64,000 bases of DNA from Shewanella xiamenensis (GTDB lineage: Bacteria; Pseudomonadota; Gammaproteobacteria; Enterobacterales; Shewanellaceae), in assembly GCF_014647135.1 (NCBI RefSeq), contig NZ_BMOP01000002.1, forward strand, positions 310,001 to 374,000, given 5' to 3'. A model generated the notes under the pieces. The model saw only the letters and a program-made list of their open reading frames with translations, ran no database searches and was not told the DNA's origin. Made by a program: the position numbers and the translations under genes. Shown in pieces: positions 17,233-28,682 of the stretch (its first letter is position 1; each line of letters begins with the position of its first letter).

Positions 17233-20200
17233 TTATTCATTTATATGGTAATAAATTTTATTGGTATTTAAACCACCACCCAATCCAATGGTTCCTTTGC
17301 ATTCGCCATTCTCACACTCCCCTTTTCCTACACCAATAATATACGCTTCAGCTTTTTCTCCATCTTTAGGCTTAGGAATAACTATTTGGGGAGTATCAGG
17401 TACCCGCTCACCTACCTCGTAATAAACTTGGCTATAAGAACGAGTCCCCTTATGCAAATCGAACACGTACAACCTACCTTGCCCTGAAAAACCACACACA
17501 CCTGAATCCAAATCAACTGATTGATTAGTTGGCGGTACAAAAGAGGTAAAATAGACTTTACCATTAAAAATTAGTGATGCTGATAAACTCTTTTCTCCAA
17601 TAGCTGTAAAGCTGTACTGCCAGCCTTTCATTTTTCCAAATGCAATATCACCATCTTTATCACTAGGAGCTGAATTGGTGACATCATAAAGATCCATAGA
17701 AGTCAATGTTACAGGCTTTGTAGTAAAATTTTGCGTTACAACGTTACGGTCTTGGAATACATAAAATTTATCTTTAATACTTAAGCCTAGTGGGTTATCA
17801 CGATTACCCGAACCAATCGTCACAGCATCATAAGGAATTTTTTGATAACTTAAAGTTGCGCCATCTGAATGCACATTATTAAATTCAGTCTGAGCAACCA
17901 CTGGACCCGCAAAAAACATACGATTATCCGGTGCAGGCCCGGCAATGGATGCGAACTTAAATACTGTCCACTTATCCTTGTCTGTGCCAAATAAATCCAT
18001 ACGCCAAACATTGCCTGAAATATCACTAGAGTATATGCGGTCAGTATTACCATCATTATCACTATCGAGTATAGCAACTTTAGCAACAACACTCCCCATA
18101 CCTGTATCGGTAAATTTTGTGATAAGCGTGCCATCCTTTGCATTTACGATATAAACCGCTTGTCCAGAACCTTGAGCCGATGCCATACCTCCACCAAAAA
18201 TTAATACAGGATCACTAATTCCTTTTAAAAATGTAACAACAGGCTCTGACCAAGTTTGGCCCAAATCTTCAAAGCCAGTTGAATCAGAATTAATCATCCA
18301 TTTAAATGTTGGTGAATCTGGTTTTGAAATATCTAAAGCATAATAAGATGTACCACCACTACGCATACCTAAGTAAAGCCAAGCATCTTTTACTTTGCCC
18401 GTACTATCTGTTTTTGTGTAAGCCACTGGGGATAAATCCATCCCATAAACAGAATGCACACCCGTTGCAGGATTATTTCTTAGTTTAGGAATATTGCCCC
18501 AAAGCTCATTAGGGATAAATGCCCAGGATTCAGAAACTGAACCCACAGAATAATCTGCACTACCCAAATCGGAGTCCTTAAACATATGCACTAAACCTTG
18601 GTTAGTACTAAGAATAATCCTCACATCCATAGTGGTAGCAGATCCAAAATTAATTGCTAAAGGTTTAGAGTGCAGAGGATCGCCCATCATATCCTCCCTA
18701 GGATCTGAAGTGCTATCGTCATTATCATCATCATCGACATCCACACCATACAACCAATCCAAATCAGTTTGTGAATAGCTAGAAACGAAGGAAGACGTTG
18801 CCAAATTCACTAGATTGGTACCGCTATTAGTATAAATTTTGCGATTTTTAAGCTGGCTTCTTAATGTCGGTAATACCCCACCAGACAGCACCTTATTTCC
18901 ATCGTTTACACCGGAACAAGCATTCCAATAGGTACATGTATCAATAGAAATGTTACCATTTGTATCAATAGCATTAGCGCTACCGCCAGGACCGACAATC
19001 TCCCCTGCTGAGTTCACCTTTAGCTTTTTAAGGTTACCACTCCAACGCGGACCATTTCCAGGCAGAAACATAGCATAATATGCGGCATTATAGGTTTGAG
19101 TTTTATCAAAATTATTACTGGCAATACTTGGAGATGTAAACGTAGAGTCAATCGTTAAAATTGATTTTAACGCATCGTCCAAAGCCGTTACTAAATCAAG
19201 ACCATTTTTTGCGACATAGTATCCTTTAGAAATACCATCACTATTGCGCGGATTTCCACCTCTAAAAGCTGTTTCTTCCAATAAATCTGCTGCCGCATCA
19301 GCACCGTCCGAAAAACCAATAGTAAAAATACGAATATTTTGTTTGTTATCAACTCCCATAGAATCTTTATTTCCGATAACTACATCATTGTTGTACATAT
19401 AGGCAGCTAAAGCCGGCATGTAACTAGTATCATTTTCATTCTGAGGATTTTTAAAGTTAAATATAGTATAATCAGCATCTTTATTTTTAGCTGTCGAAGT
19501 TAAATTTTTAATTAGTAAATCAGCTGACTTATCAACTGTTGGTGCACCATCAGTAATATAAATAACATAAGCTGTATCAGGACATTTTTTAAAAGGAGTT
19601 GAATAATTTCCTGTCATTAGAATGCTTGGCGGGGTATTTTTTTTATAATTTAAAGACTTATAATCAGTATCTTTATTTCCAAAGGTTACTGGACCACCAC
19701 TAAAGTACATGTAAGCCTCATAAAGAGTTTCACATAATGGCGTATTTGTTTGCGCCGGCATACCTTTGATTAAATTGGTTAAACTTGTTTTATTCACTGA
19801 ATTCATTTCAGCCAAGTCATAAACAACTCGGCCACCATCAGCATTAGATTCATCAGGAAAATTAAGATTAAATACAGCCAGACTAGCATCAATTGGTACA
19901 GCAAGTGAGTCTAAAGCAGAAATTAATGCTTTCTTGGCAACATCAAGACGAGTACCAACACCACCACTCTCTTGTCCTTCTTTAGTTGTCGTAACCCATT
20001 TGTGCCAGACTAGATAATGAGCAGTATAAAGCGTCACTGGTTGCCCTGAGCCAAACTGAGTGTTTTTTAAACTATTTAAGCGGTCGGTTTCGGTAGCGCT
20101 GGTTGTATACATCGATTTATTGTTTATGGGATAACCATTTGCAAAAGAGTTACCTTTCAATTTACCCGGATTAACAGGATCAGCATTTAAAATATCTTCA

Positions 20201-20718
20201 TAGCAATCAACAATATCATTTTGATTAAAACCATTATTATCAGCAAGATTATTCCATGTATTTCTGTTGCTACTAAACTCTCTTAAATAACCAGTATAAC
20301 GTCCTTTAGAAACTAAAGCCTTTGCAGCTGTATTGCAGTTATTATTATCTTTATAAAATCGTCTCCCATCATTAGGCTTATCGGGAGTAGGCATATTACT
20401 AGTATTATCAATTCCCCCTGCATTCCAGTAGGTTCCCTTGTCGTTAATATAACCTGAGTAATTCTCCAAAAAAGTTCCAAATCCATCAGGATAAGTACAA
20501 ACTCCTGCATTTTTATCTGCCTCAGAGCAATAAGAAGTTACAGCATTTTCTTCCACGGTGGACATACTGCCAGAATTATCAAAAATAAAGAGTACCTGCG
20601 GGCGTTTGCCTGTTCTAACTGTTGAATCCACCAAATAGAGTTCAGTATCATCAGCAAACGTCAAGCCTGCTGAAAAAGTGATAACTATAAATATTCCAAT
20701 GAGCAATTTGTTTAACAT
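17233..20718 (-). CDS. pilY1: Type IV pilus tip adhesin/assembly protein PilY1
   Basis: Large exported protein of 1161 aa, typical of PilY1. After a signal peptide (ends LTFA), a von Willebrand A-like domain starts at about residue 40 with the MIDAS-type FIFDNSGSMS. The C-terminal half is the PilY1 beta-propeller (from about residue 690), with the calcium-binding loop DSDNDGNTDR near residue 860 and the following GNVWRMDLFG. An aspartate-rich stretch (VDVDDDDNDD) lies before the propeller. In Pseudomonas PilY1 caps the pilus, controls extension/retraction in a calcium-dependent way and aids surface sensing. Ribosome site AGGA precedes the ATG. Fourth gene of the pilV-W-X-Y1-E operon; very small gaps on both sides. 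Confidence 0.92.
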   Translation of the reverse strand: MLNKLLIGIFIVITFSAGLTFADDTELYLVDSTVRTGKRPQVLFIFDNSGSMSTVEENAVTSYCSEADKNAGVCTYPDGFGTFLENYSGYINDKGTYWNAGGIDNTSNMPTPDKPNDGRRFYKDNNNCNTAAKALVSKGRYTGYLREFSSNRNTWNNLADNNGFNQNDIVDCYEDILNADPVNPGKLKGNSFANGYPINNKSMYTTSATETDRLNSLKNTQFGSGQPVTLYTAHYLVWHKWVTTTKEGQESGGVGTRLDVAKKALISALDSLAVPIDASLAVFNLNFPDESNADGGRVVYDLAEMNSVNKTSLTNLIKGMPAQTNTPLCETLYEAYMYFSGGPVTFGNKDTDYKSLNYKKNTPPSILMTGNYSTPFKKCPDTAYVIYITDGAPTVDKSADLLIKNLTSTAKNKDADYTIFNFKNPQNENDTSYMPALAAYMYNNDVVIGNKDSMGVDNKQNIRIFTIGFSDGADAAADLLEETAFRGGNPRNSDGISKGYYVAKNGLDLVTALDDALKSILTIDSTFTSPSIASNNFDKTQTYNAAYYAMFLPGNGPRWSGNLKKLKVNSAGEIVGPGGSANAIDTNGNISIDTCTYWNACSGVNDGNKVLSGGVLPTLRSQLKNRKIYTNSGTNLVNLATSSFVSSYSQTDLDWLYGVDVDDDDNDDSTSDPREDMMGDPLHSKPLAINFGSATTMDVRIILSTNQGLVHMFKDSDLGSADYSVGSVSESWAFIPNELWGNIPKLRNNPATGVHSVYGMDLSPVAYTKTDSTGKVKDAWLYLGMRSGGTSYYALDISKPDSPTFKWMINSDSTGFEDLGQTWSEPVVTFLKGISDPVLIFGGGMASAQGSGQAVYIVNAKDGTLITKFTDTGMGSVVAKVAILDSDNDGNTDRIYSSDISGNVWRMDLFGTDKDKWTVFKFASIAGPAPDNRMFFAGPVVAQTEFNNVHSDGATLSYQKIPYDAVTIGSGNRDNPLGLSIKDKFYVFQDRNVVTQNFTTKPVTLTSMDLYDVTNSAPSDKDGDIAFGKMKGWQYSFTAIGEKSLSASLIFNGKVYFTSFVPPTNQSVDLDSGVCGFSGQGRLYVFDLHKGTRSYSQVYYEVGERVPDTPQIVIPKPKDGEKAEAYIIGVGKGECENGECKGTIGLGGGLNTNKIYYHINE

Positions 20719-20731
20719 GATATTAATCCTA

Positions 20732-21160
20732 TTAAGGCAAGACTTGCTGCTCTACACCTGATACAACGGTTAGTTGACCTAAGTCATCTCGACCAAATGT
20801 TCTTGTACTACTAATTTCCACTCGGCGACAATTCACTAAATTAGCCCCAGTTGCGTTTGCTGTTCGCTGACAGGCTACATTTCTAACTCCTGTAAGGGGG
20901 TATGGGGTAAGTTGCTGTACACCATTAAAAAGTTTTTCCGTAGTAGCAACATTTAGATTCGCCAATAGCATGCCTTCATATTTTAGTATCACTTGCTGTA
21001 GCCCACCATCAGCAATTGATTTAGCTTCAATCCGCTCAGCTCCGGCTCCAGACATACGTATGGCTTGGGTTGAATTGACGGCTAAGGCGACACCTATTAT
21101 TGTCATTAAAAGCAGTACAATGAGTGCGAAAAATAATACTATCCCTTTCTGCTTTCTCAT
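20732..21160 (-). CDS. pilX: Type IV pilus minor pilin PilX
   Basis: 142-aa minor pilin with the PilX N-terminal domain: leader MRKQKG, then IVLFFALIVLLLMTIIGVALAVNSTQAIRM. Position 5 of the mature part is not glutamate in the usual pilin sense, as is typical of PilX-class pilins, which lack the strict E5 of major pilins. It is shorter than most PilX proteins, and two cysteines (VACQRT, VNCRRVE) lie in the C-terminal region. It sits 11 bp after pilW and 13 bp before pilY1, so it is co-transcribed. Confidence 0.87.
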   Translation of the reverse strand: MRKQKGIVLFFALIVLLLMTIIGVALAVNSTQAIRMSGAGAERIEAKSIADGGLQQVILKYEGMLLANLNVATTEKLFNGVQQLTPYPLTGVRNVACQRTANATGANLVNCRRVEISSTRTFGRDDLGQLTVVSGVEQQVLP

Positions 21161-21171
21161 CTATTCGTCCT

Positions 21172-22131
21172 CTAATTGCGAATTAACACAGGATTGGCAA
21201 GCACCATAGTGGTTGAAACCACTTTTCGTCTAAAGTGGTCATTTAATCCTTTGATTTCCTTGTCACCTAAAGTGTAAGTCGTATCATTTGTATAGCTTTT
21301 ATCTTCATCGATTGCTCTAACTAATAAATAAACTCTAACAGCAACTAAACGCTGAAATAATTCGTTATCCCACATTAAAGGTGTAACATTTTCAGCAGGC
21401 ATAAAACTATCAGCGGTATCATCGCCATCATTATCAAAACCATAGAGAATACGCATATTTTCTATGCCTTCGACTAATTGTTCTTCATTGTTCATACCAT
21501 TGTTTTTTGTTAACGTTTTACGTCTTAACACCGGTACTAAACCATCATTCTTAATAAAATAAATATGATGTTGATATTCCCAAAATCGTGCATTTTCAAG
21601 CGCAGGATTCGGAGGATTACCCCCTTTAAATAACACCGCTTGACTAGAATTTGCTGCCATGTAATAGCGCTCTCCGTTGGGATTTGTAACTGGAGGCCCG
21701 ATCAGCCTTTTTATTTGGATCACATCCGTATTTGCATTAACACCATTTAAGCACGTTAACTCCACAGCACTTTTACCTGCTTCATATCCCCACAGTCTTC
21801 TAAAGTGTGCAGGTTCATTATTGGGCAATGTGCCATTATTTATCCCAGCCCCAATACAATCATTCGCGATGCCATCTCTTAATGTCATATTGGTGCCAAG
21901 TACAAAATCGGTTCCAGTGATATCACCCATAAAGCCGAGTTGGGTAATATCTCTTTCCATCAGCGCCAATGCAATCCTGCCATTTTCTTGTAATTGGTTG
22001 AATTGACTAGTCGTTACCACATTTGAAGATGACATACTAAACATAGAGAACAGCCCTAGCGTAAGAAATAGCCCGATCAGCATCGAAACCATTAACTCCA
22101 CTAACGACATTCCCTTTTGAAAATTCGTCAT
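21172..22131 (-). CDS. pilW: Type IV pilus minor pilin PilW
   Basis: 319-aa minor pilin. Leader MTNFQKG precedes MSLVELMVSMLIGLFLTLGL with Glu5. The PilW region follows, with LQENGRIALALMERDITQLGF at about residues 43-63 (shown in part), a cysteine pair (NDCIGAG and LTCLNG), and a C-terminal portion with VAVRVYLLVRA. PilW bridges PilV, PilX and PilY1 in the pilus tip priming complex. Neighbouring genes are 13 bp upstream (pilV) and 11 bp downstream (pilX). Confidence 0.9.
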   Translation of the reverse strand: MTNFQKGMSLVELMVSMLIGLFLTLGLFSMFSMSSSNVVTTSQFNQLQENGRIALALMERDITQLGFMGDITGTDFVLGTNMTLRDGIANDCIGAGINNGTLPNNEPAHFRRLWGYEAGKSAVELTCLNGVNANTDVIQIKRLIGPPVTNPNGERYYMAANSSQAVLFKGGNPPNPALENARFWEYQHHIYFIKNDGLVPVLRRKTLTKNNGMNNEEQLVEGIENMRILYGFDNDGDDTADSFMPAENVTPLMWDNELFQRLVAVRVYLLVRAIDEDKSYTNDTTYTLGDKEIKGLNDHFRRKVVSTTMVLANPVLIRN

Positions 22132-22144
22132 TTTGTCTGCTCGC

Positions 22145-22708
22145 CTAAATAATCACTGTTGATACGACAAAAATACGTCGACGAGTGCCAAGATCTTCAC
22201 CACATTCATTCCCTGTGTATGTTGTGCCGGCTCCCTCACGAATACCTCTCCACGCCACGGCAACAGTCACCGTCGTTCCATCAATGGCTATACAAGCTGT
22301 TGGAGTATCTAATCCACCGACATTTTGGCCATCAACGATTTCCGCAGCGCCCATGAAACTCTGCTCCCATTGATAAAGGTCCCAAGCTTCAGTTTCAGCT
22401 GGAGAACATAAACTGACTGCGCCAACAGCAACATCACACTCTTTAGCCGGCTTAGCCAGCGTTCCAGTATATTCTCCGCTATAATTGGCTAATTGCGTTC
22501 GATTAAGCTTCATACGGTTAATAATATCGTTGGCATAGTAAGAAGCTTGTGTCTGCTGAAAAGATTCAAAGCTGCCGCGCTTAGCCACTATGTGTAAATT
22601 AAAAATACCGATCAGGCCAATCACTAAGATCACTAATGCAACAAGCACTTCTATTAGTGAGAAGCCTCGTTGAAATTCTTGATGTGTCAATCGTTCGAAT
22701 TTAGTCAT
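22145..22708 (-). CDS. pilV: Type IV pilus minor pilin PilV
   Basis: 187-aa minor pilin and first gene of the minor pilin operon. A longer leader (MTKFERLTHQEFQRG) ends before FSLIEVLVALVILVIGLIGI with Glu5. Family features are YANDIINRMKLNRTQLANY and the near-C-terminal VTVAVAWRG. Paired cysteines lie in KECDVAVGAVSLC. An internal methionine is not available earlier than this one, so the 15-residue leader is accepted. The promoter should lie in the 160 bp up to the ispH terminator. Confidence 0.9.
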   Translation of the reverse strand: MTKFERLTHQEFQRGFSLIEVLVALVILVIGLIGIFNLHIVAKRGSFESFQQTQASYYANDIINRMKLNRTQLANYSGEYTGTLAKPAKECDVAVGAVSLCSPAETEAWDLYQWEQSFMGAAEIVDGQNVGGLDTPTACIAIDGTTVTVAVAWRGIREGAGTTYTGNECGEDLGTRRRIFVVSTVII

Positions 22709-22874
22709 ATTTTTGACATGCTTTTCAGCTATTTACCCTTTTAAATCTTAATCTTACGATAAAACCATTGCTAACAGTTAATAATAGATGAGTAAAATGT
22801 AAGTGGCCAGTAACAATAGCATATAAGCTGCAATCTCATTATGCTTTGTTTGAATTTAGTCATACTTAGACAAT

Positions 22875-22898
22875 AAAAAAGAGGCCATTGGCCTCTTT
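22875..22898 (-). terminator. Terminator of the ribF-ileS-lspA-fkpB-ispH operon
   Basis: AAAGAGGCC and GGCCTCTTT form a 9-bp stem around ATT; the plus-strand A-run (22874-22880) becomes the T-tract on the minus strand. It lies 27 bp after ispH. Confidence 0.9.
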
Positions 22899-22924
22899 CA
22901 ATTGACTACTATTTTCTACATTAA

Positions 22925-23881
22925 TTAACGTAGTTCAGCGGGTACGGCAAAGACAGTATCTTCTTTTCGTCCTTCGACTTCAGTCACCACACTTGGCGCT
23001 AATTTCGCTATGGCTTGAACCACTTGCTGTACAAGAACCTCTGGTGCAGACGCGCCAGCTGTTACAGCAACTTTAGTTACACCCTCAAACCAAGATGAAT
23101 CAATATCATCTGCAGTATCAACCAAATAAGACTCTGTACCCGTTTTTAATGCTAATTCACGTAAGCGATTAGAGTTAGAACTGTTTTTCGAACCGACCAC
23201 AATCAACAAATCAACATCGGCCGATAAGTTACGCACCGCATCTTGACGGTTTTGCGTCGCATAGCAAATATCATCCTTACGAGGGCCTTCAATGGACGGG
23301 AAACGCTTTAATAAGGCGCTAATGATATCGAGAGTATCATCTACCGAGAGGGTCGTTTGAGTCACGAAGCAGAGGTTATTAGGATCGCGAACTTCTAAAG
23401 TCTCGACATCTGCCGGGGATTCAATCAGATAAACCCCACCATTAGGGTTATCATATTGTCCCATGGTGCCTTCAACTTCAGGATGTCCCGCATGGCCAAT
23501 CAAAATACATTCAATACCCTTGCGACTTGCTCGAGTGACCTGCAAATGCACTTTGGTGACTAATGGACAAGTTGCATCGAATACTCGCAACCCACGCGCT
23601 TTAGCTTCGGCACGTACCGCCTGAGAAACCCCATGAGCACTGAAGATAACAATATTGTTATCAGGCACTTGGTCTAACTCTTCGACAAAAACAGCACCGC
23701 GGTCTTTCAAATTTTGCACCACATAGCGGTTATGCACGACCTCATGGCGAACATAAATCGGTGGTGAAAATAACTCGAGCGCACGCTCAACGATGCTAAT
23801 GGCACGATCCACACCAGCACAAAAGCCGCGAGGATTTGCCAGCATAATATTTAAACTTGGGCTGGTAGGATCTAATTTCAT
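22925..23881 (-). CDS. ispH: 4-hydroxy-3-methylbut-2-enyl diphosphate reductase
   Basis: Last enzyme of the MEP isoprenoid pathway: it reduces HMBPP to IPP and DMAPP. 318 aa, the family's normal size. The three iron-sulfur ligand cysteines are in [12 protein letters not shown] (about residue 21), [12 protein letters not shown] and [11 protein letters not shown]. Substrate-binding histidines are visible in RHEVVHN and [12 protein letters not shown]. It is last in the ileS-lspA-fkpB-ispH operon, 1 bp after fkpB, the same order as in E. coli. Confidence 0.96.
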   Translation of the reverse strand: MKLDPTSPSLNIMLANPRGFCAGVDRAISIVERALELFSPPIYVRHEVVHNRYVVQNLKDRGAVFVEELDQVPDNNIVIFSAHGVSQAVRAEAKARGLRVFDATCPLVTKVHLQVTRASRKGIECILIGHAGHPEVEGTMGQYDNPNGGVYLIESPADVETLEVRDPNNLCFVTQTTLSVDDTLDIISALLKRFPSIEGPRKDDICYATQNRQDAVRNLSADVDLLIVVGSKNSSNSNRLRELALKTGTESYLVDTADDIDSSWFEGVTKVAVTAGASAPEVLVQQVVQAIAKLAPSVVTEVEGRKEDTVFAVPAELR

Positions 23882-23882
23882 C

Positions 23883-24305
23883 TTAAAATACCTTCACCAC
23901 GTCGAGTTCAAATGTGACTTTGCGTCCCGCTAGAGGGTGATTGAGATCGACCGTTATCGAGTCGCCCGCAACCTCACGCACAATTCCAGGTATCTCACTG
24001 CCGCCAGGACCAGCGAAACTGACGATAACACCCACTTCTAGCTCCATGTCGGCTGGAAAGCGGGTTCTATCCATATAATGAATAGCATCGGGATTTGACT
24101 CACCAAACGCATCGACCGCTTCAAGCGTAAAGCTGTGCTTATCACCTTCATTCAAGGAGGCAAGCTGCGCTTCAAATGCTGGGCTTAAACTACCATCACC
24201 GATATTGAGACGTGCTGGCTTACCCGAGGCTTTAGTGCTATCGGCGGTCGAACCATCTTCAAGCACAATATTCATATGGCACAATAACGAACGTGTCACA
24301 GTCAC
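23883..24305 (-). CDS. fkpB: FKBP-type peptidyl-prolyl isomerase, SlpA-like (FkpB)
   Basis: 140-aa prolyl isomerase of the SlyD/SlpA FKBP class. An FKBP domain is interrupted by the insert-in-flap (about residues 70-120) typical of this class. Seen: [17 protein letters not shown] near residues 35-51, and [17 protein letters not shown] at the end. It lacks the histidine-rich tail of SlyD, which supports FkpB. The start codon is GTG and overlaps the lspA stop (TAGTG), so it is translationally coupled. Assists proline-limited folding in the cytosol; biological targets are unclear. Confidence 0.92.
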   Translation of the reverse strand: MTVTRSLLCHMNIVLEDGSTADSTKASGKPARLNIGDGSLSPAFEAQLASLNEGDKHSFTLEAVDAFGESNPDAIHYMDRTRFPADMELEVGVIVSFAGPGGSEIPGIVREVAGDSITVDLNHPLAGRKVTFELDVVKVF

Positions 24306-24817
24306 TACTTCACCTCTTCGGTTTTATCTTGTTCGGATTTGCTGTTAAAAAACGAATCCCAAATGATCAGCACTGCGCCGATAAAAATCGCGGAATCGGC
24401 GATATTAAAGGCGGGATAATGGCTCTTACCCCAATAAAAATCGATAAAATCCACCACAAAACCATGCATCAATCGATCGATTAAGTTACCTAAGGCGCCA
24501 CCAATCACTAAGGTGTAAGCCAAATTTAACTTCCATAGGGATGCCGCTTGCTTACGCAGCCACACAGTCAACAAGGTACTAAAACCAACGGCCACTAAGG
24601 TAAATAACCAACGTTGCCAACCGCCCGCTTCACTTAAAAAGCTAAATGCGGCGCCATAGTTACGTACATAGGTGAAATTAAAAAAAGGTAATAACTGCAC
24701 CGATTCGAACAAATCAAAATTGGCTAAGACCCATTGTTTGGATAGTTGATCGGCCAAAAACACCAATACAACTACCCAATACCAACGTAAGCCACTGTCT
24801 TTCCAAGTTAATGGCAT
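24305..24817 (-). CDS. lspA: Lipoprotein signal peptidase (signal peptidase II)
   Basis: 170-aa inner-membrane aspartyl protease that cleaves the signal peptide of diacylglyceryl-prolipoproteins at the lipobox cysteine. Four transmembrane segments are visible. The catalytic aspartates lie in NLIDRLMHGFVVDFIDF and FNIADSAIFIG. The many lipoproteins in this window (for example the hexosaminidase, the peptidases and VWA protein) are its likely clients. It follows ileS by 9 bp and overlaps fkpB. Confidence 0.96.
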   Translation of the reverse strand: MPLTWKDSGLRWYWVVVLVFLADQLSKQWVLANFDLFESVQLLPFFNFTYVRNYGAAFSFLSEAGGWQRWLFTLVAVGFSTLLTVWLRKQAASLWKLNLAYTLVIGGALGNLIDRLMHGFVVDFIDFYWGKSHYPAFNIADSAIFIGAVLIIWDSFFNSKSEQDKTEEVK

Positions 24818-24826
24818 ACAGATCCT

Positions 24827-27649
24827 TTACGCAAACAGACGAACTTCGCCGTCACCTTCAATATTGGTTACGCAGCGATGGCACAGCGTTGGGTGAGCCT
24901 CAATCGTGCCCACTTCTTCCCTGTGGTGCCAACAACGTTCGCATTTTTCTGCTGTTGTTGCATTTACCACTAACTTCAATGACGCCAGCTCAGTTTCAAC
25001 GGCATCGCTTGTCGCATCTGCCAATGGCAATACTTTAGCTTCTGAAGTTAACAGGACGAAACGCAGCTCATCACCAATGTGCGTTAACTGTTCAGTTAAC
25101 GCCGCATCAGCAAACAGTGTGACTTCGGCTTCTAAGGAGCCACCAATACGTTTATCACGGCGCGCTTGCTCGATGACCTTGTTGACCTCGTTACGTACAG
25201 TCAGCAGATTTTCCCAGTACGCATCGCTTAAATCAGTATCTAAAGTGATAGATTGCAGACCTTGATACCATTCTTGGGTAAACACGTAAGCATCACGTTG
25301 ACCTGGCAGTAATTGCCACACTTCATCGGCAGTAAAGCTCAGGATTGGCGCAATCCAACGCACCATAGCTTCGGCGATATGGAACAATGCCGATTGACAG
25401 CTACGGCGGGCATGGCCCTCTTGCTTAGCGGTATATTGGCGGTCTTTAATGATGTCTAAGTAGAAGCTACCTAGCTCAACCGAGCAAAACTGCATCAGCT
25501 TTTGCGTCACAATATGGAAGTTATATTGCTCGTAAGCTTCGATAATTTCTTGCTGAAGAGCGGCCGCGCGGCGCACAGCCCAACGATCTAACGCCACCAT
25601 ATCTTCTACTGCCACTAAGTCATTAGCAGGATCGAAGCCATTAAGGTTCGCCAGTAAGAAACGAGCGGTGTTACGAATACGGCGATAAGCATCGGCGCTA
25701 CGGTTTAAGATTTCATCCGATACAGTCATTTCACCGCTGTAGTCGGTTGCTGCAACCCATAGGCGCAAAATGTCCGCACCTAGTTTGTTAGTCACTTGCT
25801 GCGGCGCAATCACGTTACCAATAGATTTCGACATCTTGCGACCTTTACCATCAACGGTAAAGCCGTGGGTAAGCACTTGCTTGTAAGGTGCTTTACCAGT
25901 CATCGCGGTAGAAATCATCAATGATGACATAAACCAACCGCGGTGTTGATCGCTACCTTCGAGGTATAAATCGACGCCATGACCATGAAACTCAGGGCGC
26001 GCGCCTACCACTGAAGCAAAGGTTGAACCTGAGTCGTACCATACGTCTAAGGTATCGGTCACTTTACGGTATTGTTCAGCTTCTTCCCCGAGTAATTCAG
26101 CAGCATCGAGATCCCACCAAGCTTGAATGCCTTCCTGCTCAATACGATTAGCTACACGTGCCATTAATGACACGCTGTCAGGGTGCAGCTCTTCAGTTTC
26201 GCGGTGTACGAATAATGTAATTGGTACGCCCCAAGTTCGTTGACGGGAGATACACCAATCAGGGCGATTCTCAACCATCTTTTCGATGCGGCTTTGGCCC
26301 CAGTCAGGGATCCACTGAGTCTGCTCAATTTCACCTAATGCTTGCTTACGCAGGTTGTGGTTATCCATTGAGATAAACCATTGCGGCGTAGCACGGAAGA
26401 TAATGGGCGTTTTATGGCGCCAGCAGTGTGGATAGCTGTGACGGTACGCAACATGGTGTAATAGCGCGCCTTTTTCTTTCAGCAGCGCAACCACATTGTC
26501 GTTTGCTTTAAATACATGTTGGCCAGCAAAGAACTCAGTATCTGGTTTGTAGACACCGTTATCACCAACTGGGTTTGCCACTTCTAAACCGTATTTTTGA
26601 CCTACCACGAAGTCGTCTTGACCGTGGCCTGGTGCCGTGTGAACCACGCCAGTACCCGCGTCAGTGGTCACGTGGTCGCCTAAAATCGCTGGGACGTCAA
26701 AGGCTAAGAATGGATGCTTAAAGCGAACCAATTCAAGCGCTACACCTTTAACTTTACCTAACACGCTATGGCTCTCGGCGCCGTAACGCGTCATACAAGC
26801 TTCAACTAACACGTCGGCCAGAATAACCGCGTGAGTCGCCCCCTCTTTCACAAATTCAACCAAGCTGTAATCAAGCTCAGGGCTGATAGATAACGCGCGG
26901 TTCGCAGGCAGCGTCCAAGGTGTGGTTGTCCAAATCACCATAGCGACTGGATGTGAGTAATCGCTTACACCAAACTGAGCGGCAACGGCTTTGCTGTCAG
27001 TTGCAGTAAAGGCCACATCAATAGCGGGAGAGGTTTTATCCTCGTATTCCACTTCGGCTTCAGCAAGGGCAGAACCACAGTCTGTACACCAGTGAACAGG
27101 TTTAACACCTTTATGTAAGTGACCGTTTTCAATCACTTTTGATAAAGAGCGAACAATATTGGCTTCAGTGGCAAAATCCATTGTTAGATAAGGTTTTTGC
27201 CAATCGCCTAACACGCCTAAACGAATAAAATCTTCGCGTTGGCCATCGACTTGCTCGGCAGCATATTTACGGCATTCTTCACGGAATTCGGCCGCAGAAA
27301 TTTTTTGACCAGGCTTACCGACTTTTTGCTCAACTTTCAGTTCAATTGGCAGACCGTGGCAATCCCAACCCGGCACATAAGGCGCGTCAAAACCTGACAT
27401 AGTTTTTGACTTAACAATAATGTCCTTAAGAATTTTGTTGACTGAGTGACCAATATGAATGCTGCCGTTCGCATACGGTGGGCCGTCATGCAAAATAAAA
27501 GGTGTGCGGCCAATTCGGCTATCACGGATCTGCTGATACAGACCGTCTTTCGTCCAGCGCTCTAACATCTCTGGCTCGCGATTTGCCAAATTACCACGCA
27601 TCGGAAACTCAGTTTCCGGCAAATTCAAAGTAAATTTATAGTCGCTCAT
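24827..27649 (-). CDS. ileS: Isoleucyl-tRNA synthetase
   Basis: 940-aa class I aminoacyl-tRNA synthetase. The HIGH motif ([11 protein letters not shown], about residues 62-72), the CP1 editing domain ([13 protein letters not shown] and [15 protein letters not shown]) and the KMSKS loop ([10 protein letters not shown], near residue 602) are intact. A C-terminal zinc-binding module (CERCWHH and CHRCV) is the type found in eubacterial IleRS. Length and motifs match E. coli IleS. It is preceded by ribF (32 bp). Confidence 0.97.
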   Translation of the reverse strand: MSDYKFTLNLPETEFPMRGNLANREPEMLERWTKDGLYQQIRDSRIGRTPFILHDGPPYANGSIHIGHSVNKILKDIIVKSKTMSGFDAPYVPGWDCHGLPIELKVEQKVGKPGQKISAAEFREECRKYAAEQVDGQREDFIRLGVLGDWQKPYLTMDFATEANIVRSLSKVIENGHLHKGVKPVHWCTDCGSALAEAEVEYEDKTSPAIDVAFTATDSKAVAAQFGVSDYSHPVAMVIWTTTPWTLPANRALSISPELDYSLVEFVKEGATHAVILADVLVEACMTRYGAESHSVLGKVKGVALELVRFKHPFLAFDVPAILGDHVTTDAGTGVVHTAPGHGQDDFVVGQKYGLEVANPVGDNGVYKPDTEFFAGQHVFKANDNVVALLKEKGALLHHVAYRHSYPHCWRHKTPIIFRATPQWFISMDNHNLRKQALGEIEQTQWIPDWGQSRIEKMVENRPDWCISRQRTWGVPITLFVHRETEELHPDSVSLMARVANRIEQEGIQAWWDLDAAELLGEEAEQYRKVTDTLDVWYDSGSTFASVVGARPEFHGHGVDLYLEGSDQHRGWFMSSLMISTAMTGKAPYKQVLTHGFTVDGKGRKMSKSIGNVIAPQQVTNKLGADILRLWVAATDYSGEMTVSDEILNRSADAYRRIRNTARFLLANLNGFDPANDLVAVEDMVALDRWAVRRAAALQQEIIEAYEQYNFHIVTQKLMQFCSVELGSFYLDIIKDRQYTAKQEGHARRSCQSALFHIAEAMVRWIAPILSFTADEVWQLLPGQRDAYVFTQEWYQGLQSITLDTDLSDAYWENLLTVRNEVNKVIEQARRDKRIGGSLEAEVTLFADAALTEQLTHIGDELRFVLLTSEAKVLPLADATSDAVETELASLKLVVNATTAEKCERCWHHREEVGTIEAHPTLCHRCVTNIEGDGEVRLFA

Positions 27650-27681
27650 TGATCCTATACCGTTAATTAAACTGATAAATA

Positions 27682-28617
27682 TCAGCCTGCATCGTTACCA
27701 AATAAAGCTCTGGCCTCATTTGCATCATTCAAAATTTGTTGTTTTAGTGCATCCAATGAATCAAAAGGTTGTTCATCGCGAAGTTTTGCCACTAACTCAA
27801 CCTCAACATGCTTGCCATAAATGTCACCTTCAAAATCAAAAAGATGCACCTCAAGCTGACAAACTTGACCATTTACGGTCGGGCGGAAACCAATGTTGGC
27901 AACCCCTTCATAAATATCGCTATCTTCCCAATAGAGTTTCACCGCAAACACCCCGCGCACTGGCACCACATTGCGCTTGAGGGCGATATTGGCGGTGGGA
28001 AAACCTATGGTTCGGCCAATTTTTTGGCCATGGGCCACACGGCCGCTTAAGGTAAAGGGGTGACCGAGTAGGCGTCTCGCCTGCTCCAGGTTTCCTTTAG
28101 CCAATTGTTCTCTTACCGCGGTCGAGCTCACACGTTGCGAGCCCACCATAAAACTCTGGGTGCTGACCACGGTAAAGCCATAACGAACTCCCGCCTGCAT
28201 CAGCATTTCGAAATTGCCTTTTCGGCCTTGACCGAAGCAAAAGTCATCGCCAACGACGAGGTATTTAACCCCGAGCTTGCGCACCAGCAGTTCTTCGATG
28301 AAATGCTCCGCTGGTTGATCTGCAAAGGCACGGTTGAAGTTAACACACACTAACCGTTCAACGCCTAACTCATCGAGCAGGATGATTTTGTCCCGCAATA
28401 AGCTCAGACGCGCGGGCGCATTCTCACCACGGAATAACTCCTGTGGTTGAGGTTCAAATGTCATCACTGTCGGAGGTAATGAAAGCTGTTTGGCCTTTTG
28501 CACCAAATTAGCAATCACCTGTGCATGGCCGCGATGCACGCCATCAAAATTACCTATCGTCAGCACACAGCCATGGTGAGATGACAAAATGTTATGTATA
28601 CCGCGGATTAATTCCAT
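27682..28617 (-). CDS. ribF: Bifunctional riboflavin kinase/FMN adenylyltransferase
   Basis: 311-aa enzyme making FMN and FAD from riboflavin. The N-terminal nucleotidyltransferase has [13 protein letters not shown] (about residues 19-31) and [15 protein letters not shown]; the C-terminal kinase has [11 protein letters not shown] near residue 202. I choose ATG 28617 (MELIRGIHN), which aligns with E. coli RibF (MKLIRGIHN). An upstream TTG at 28629 would add four residues. First gene of the ribF-ileS-lspA-fkpB-ispH operon, possibly preceded by murJ in the same transcript. Confidence 0.95.
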   Translation of the reverse strand: MELIRGIHNILSSHHGCVLTIGNFDGVHRGHAQVIANLVQKAKQLSLPPTVMTFEPQPQELFRGENAPARLSLLRDKIILLDELGVERLVCVNFNRAFADQPAEHFIEELLVRKLGVKYLVVGDDFCFGQGRKGNFEMLMQAGVRYGFTVVSTQSFMVGSQRVSSTAVREQLAKGNLEQARRLLGHPFTLSGRVAHGQKIGRTIGFPTANIALKRNVVPVRGVFAVKLYWEDSDIYEGVANIGFRPTVNGQVCQLEVHLFDFEGDIYGKHVEVELVAKLRDEQPFDSLDALKQQILNDANEARALFGNDAG

Positions 28618-28682
28618 AACTTTAGACAACTGCCAAGCGCAAATCGGCTGATTATATAACAGCTAACGATAAGAATCAGCAA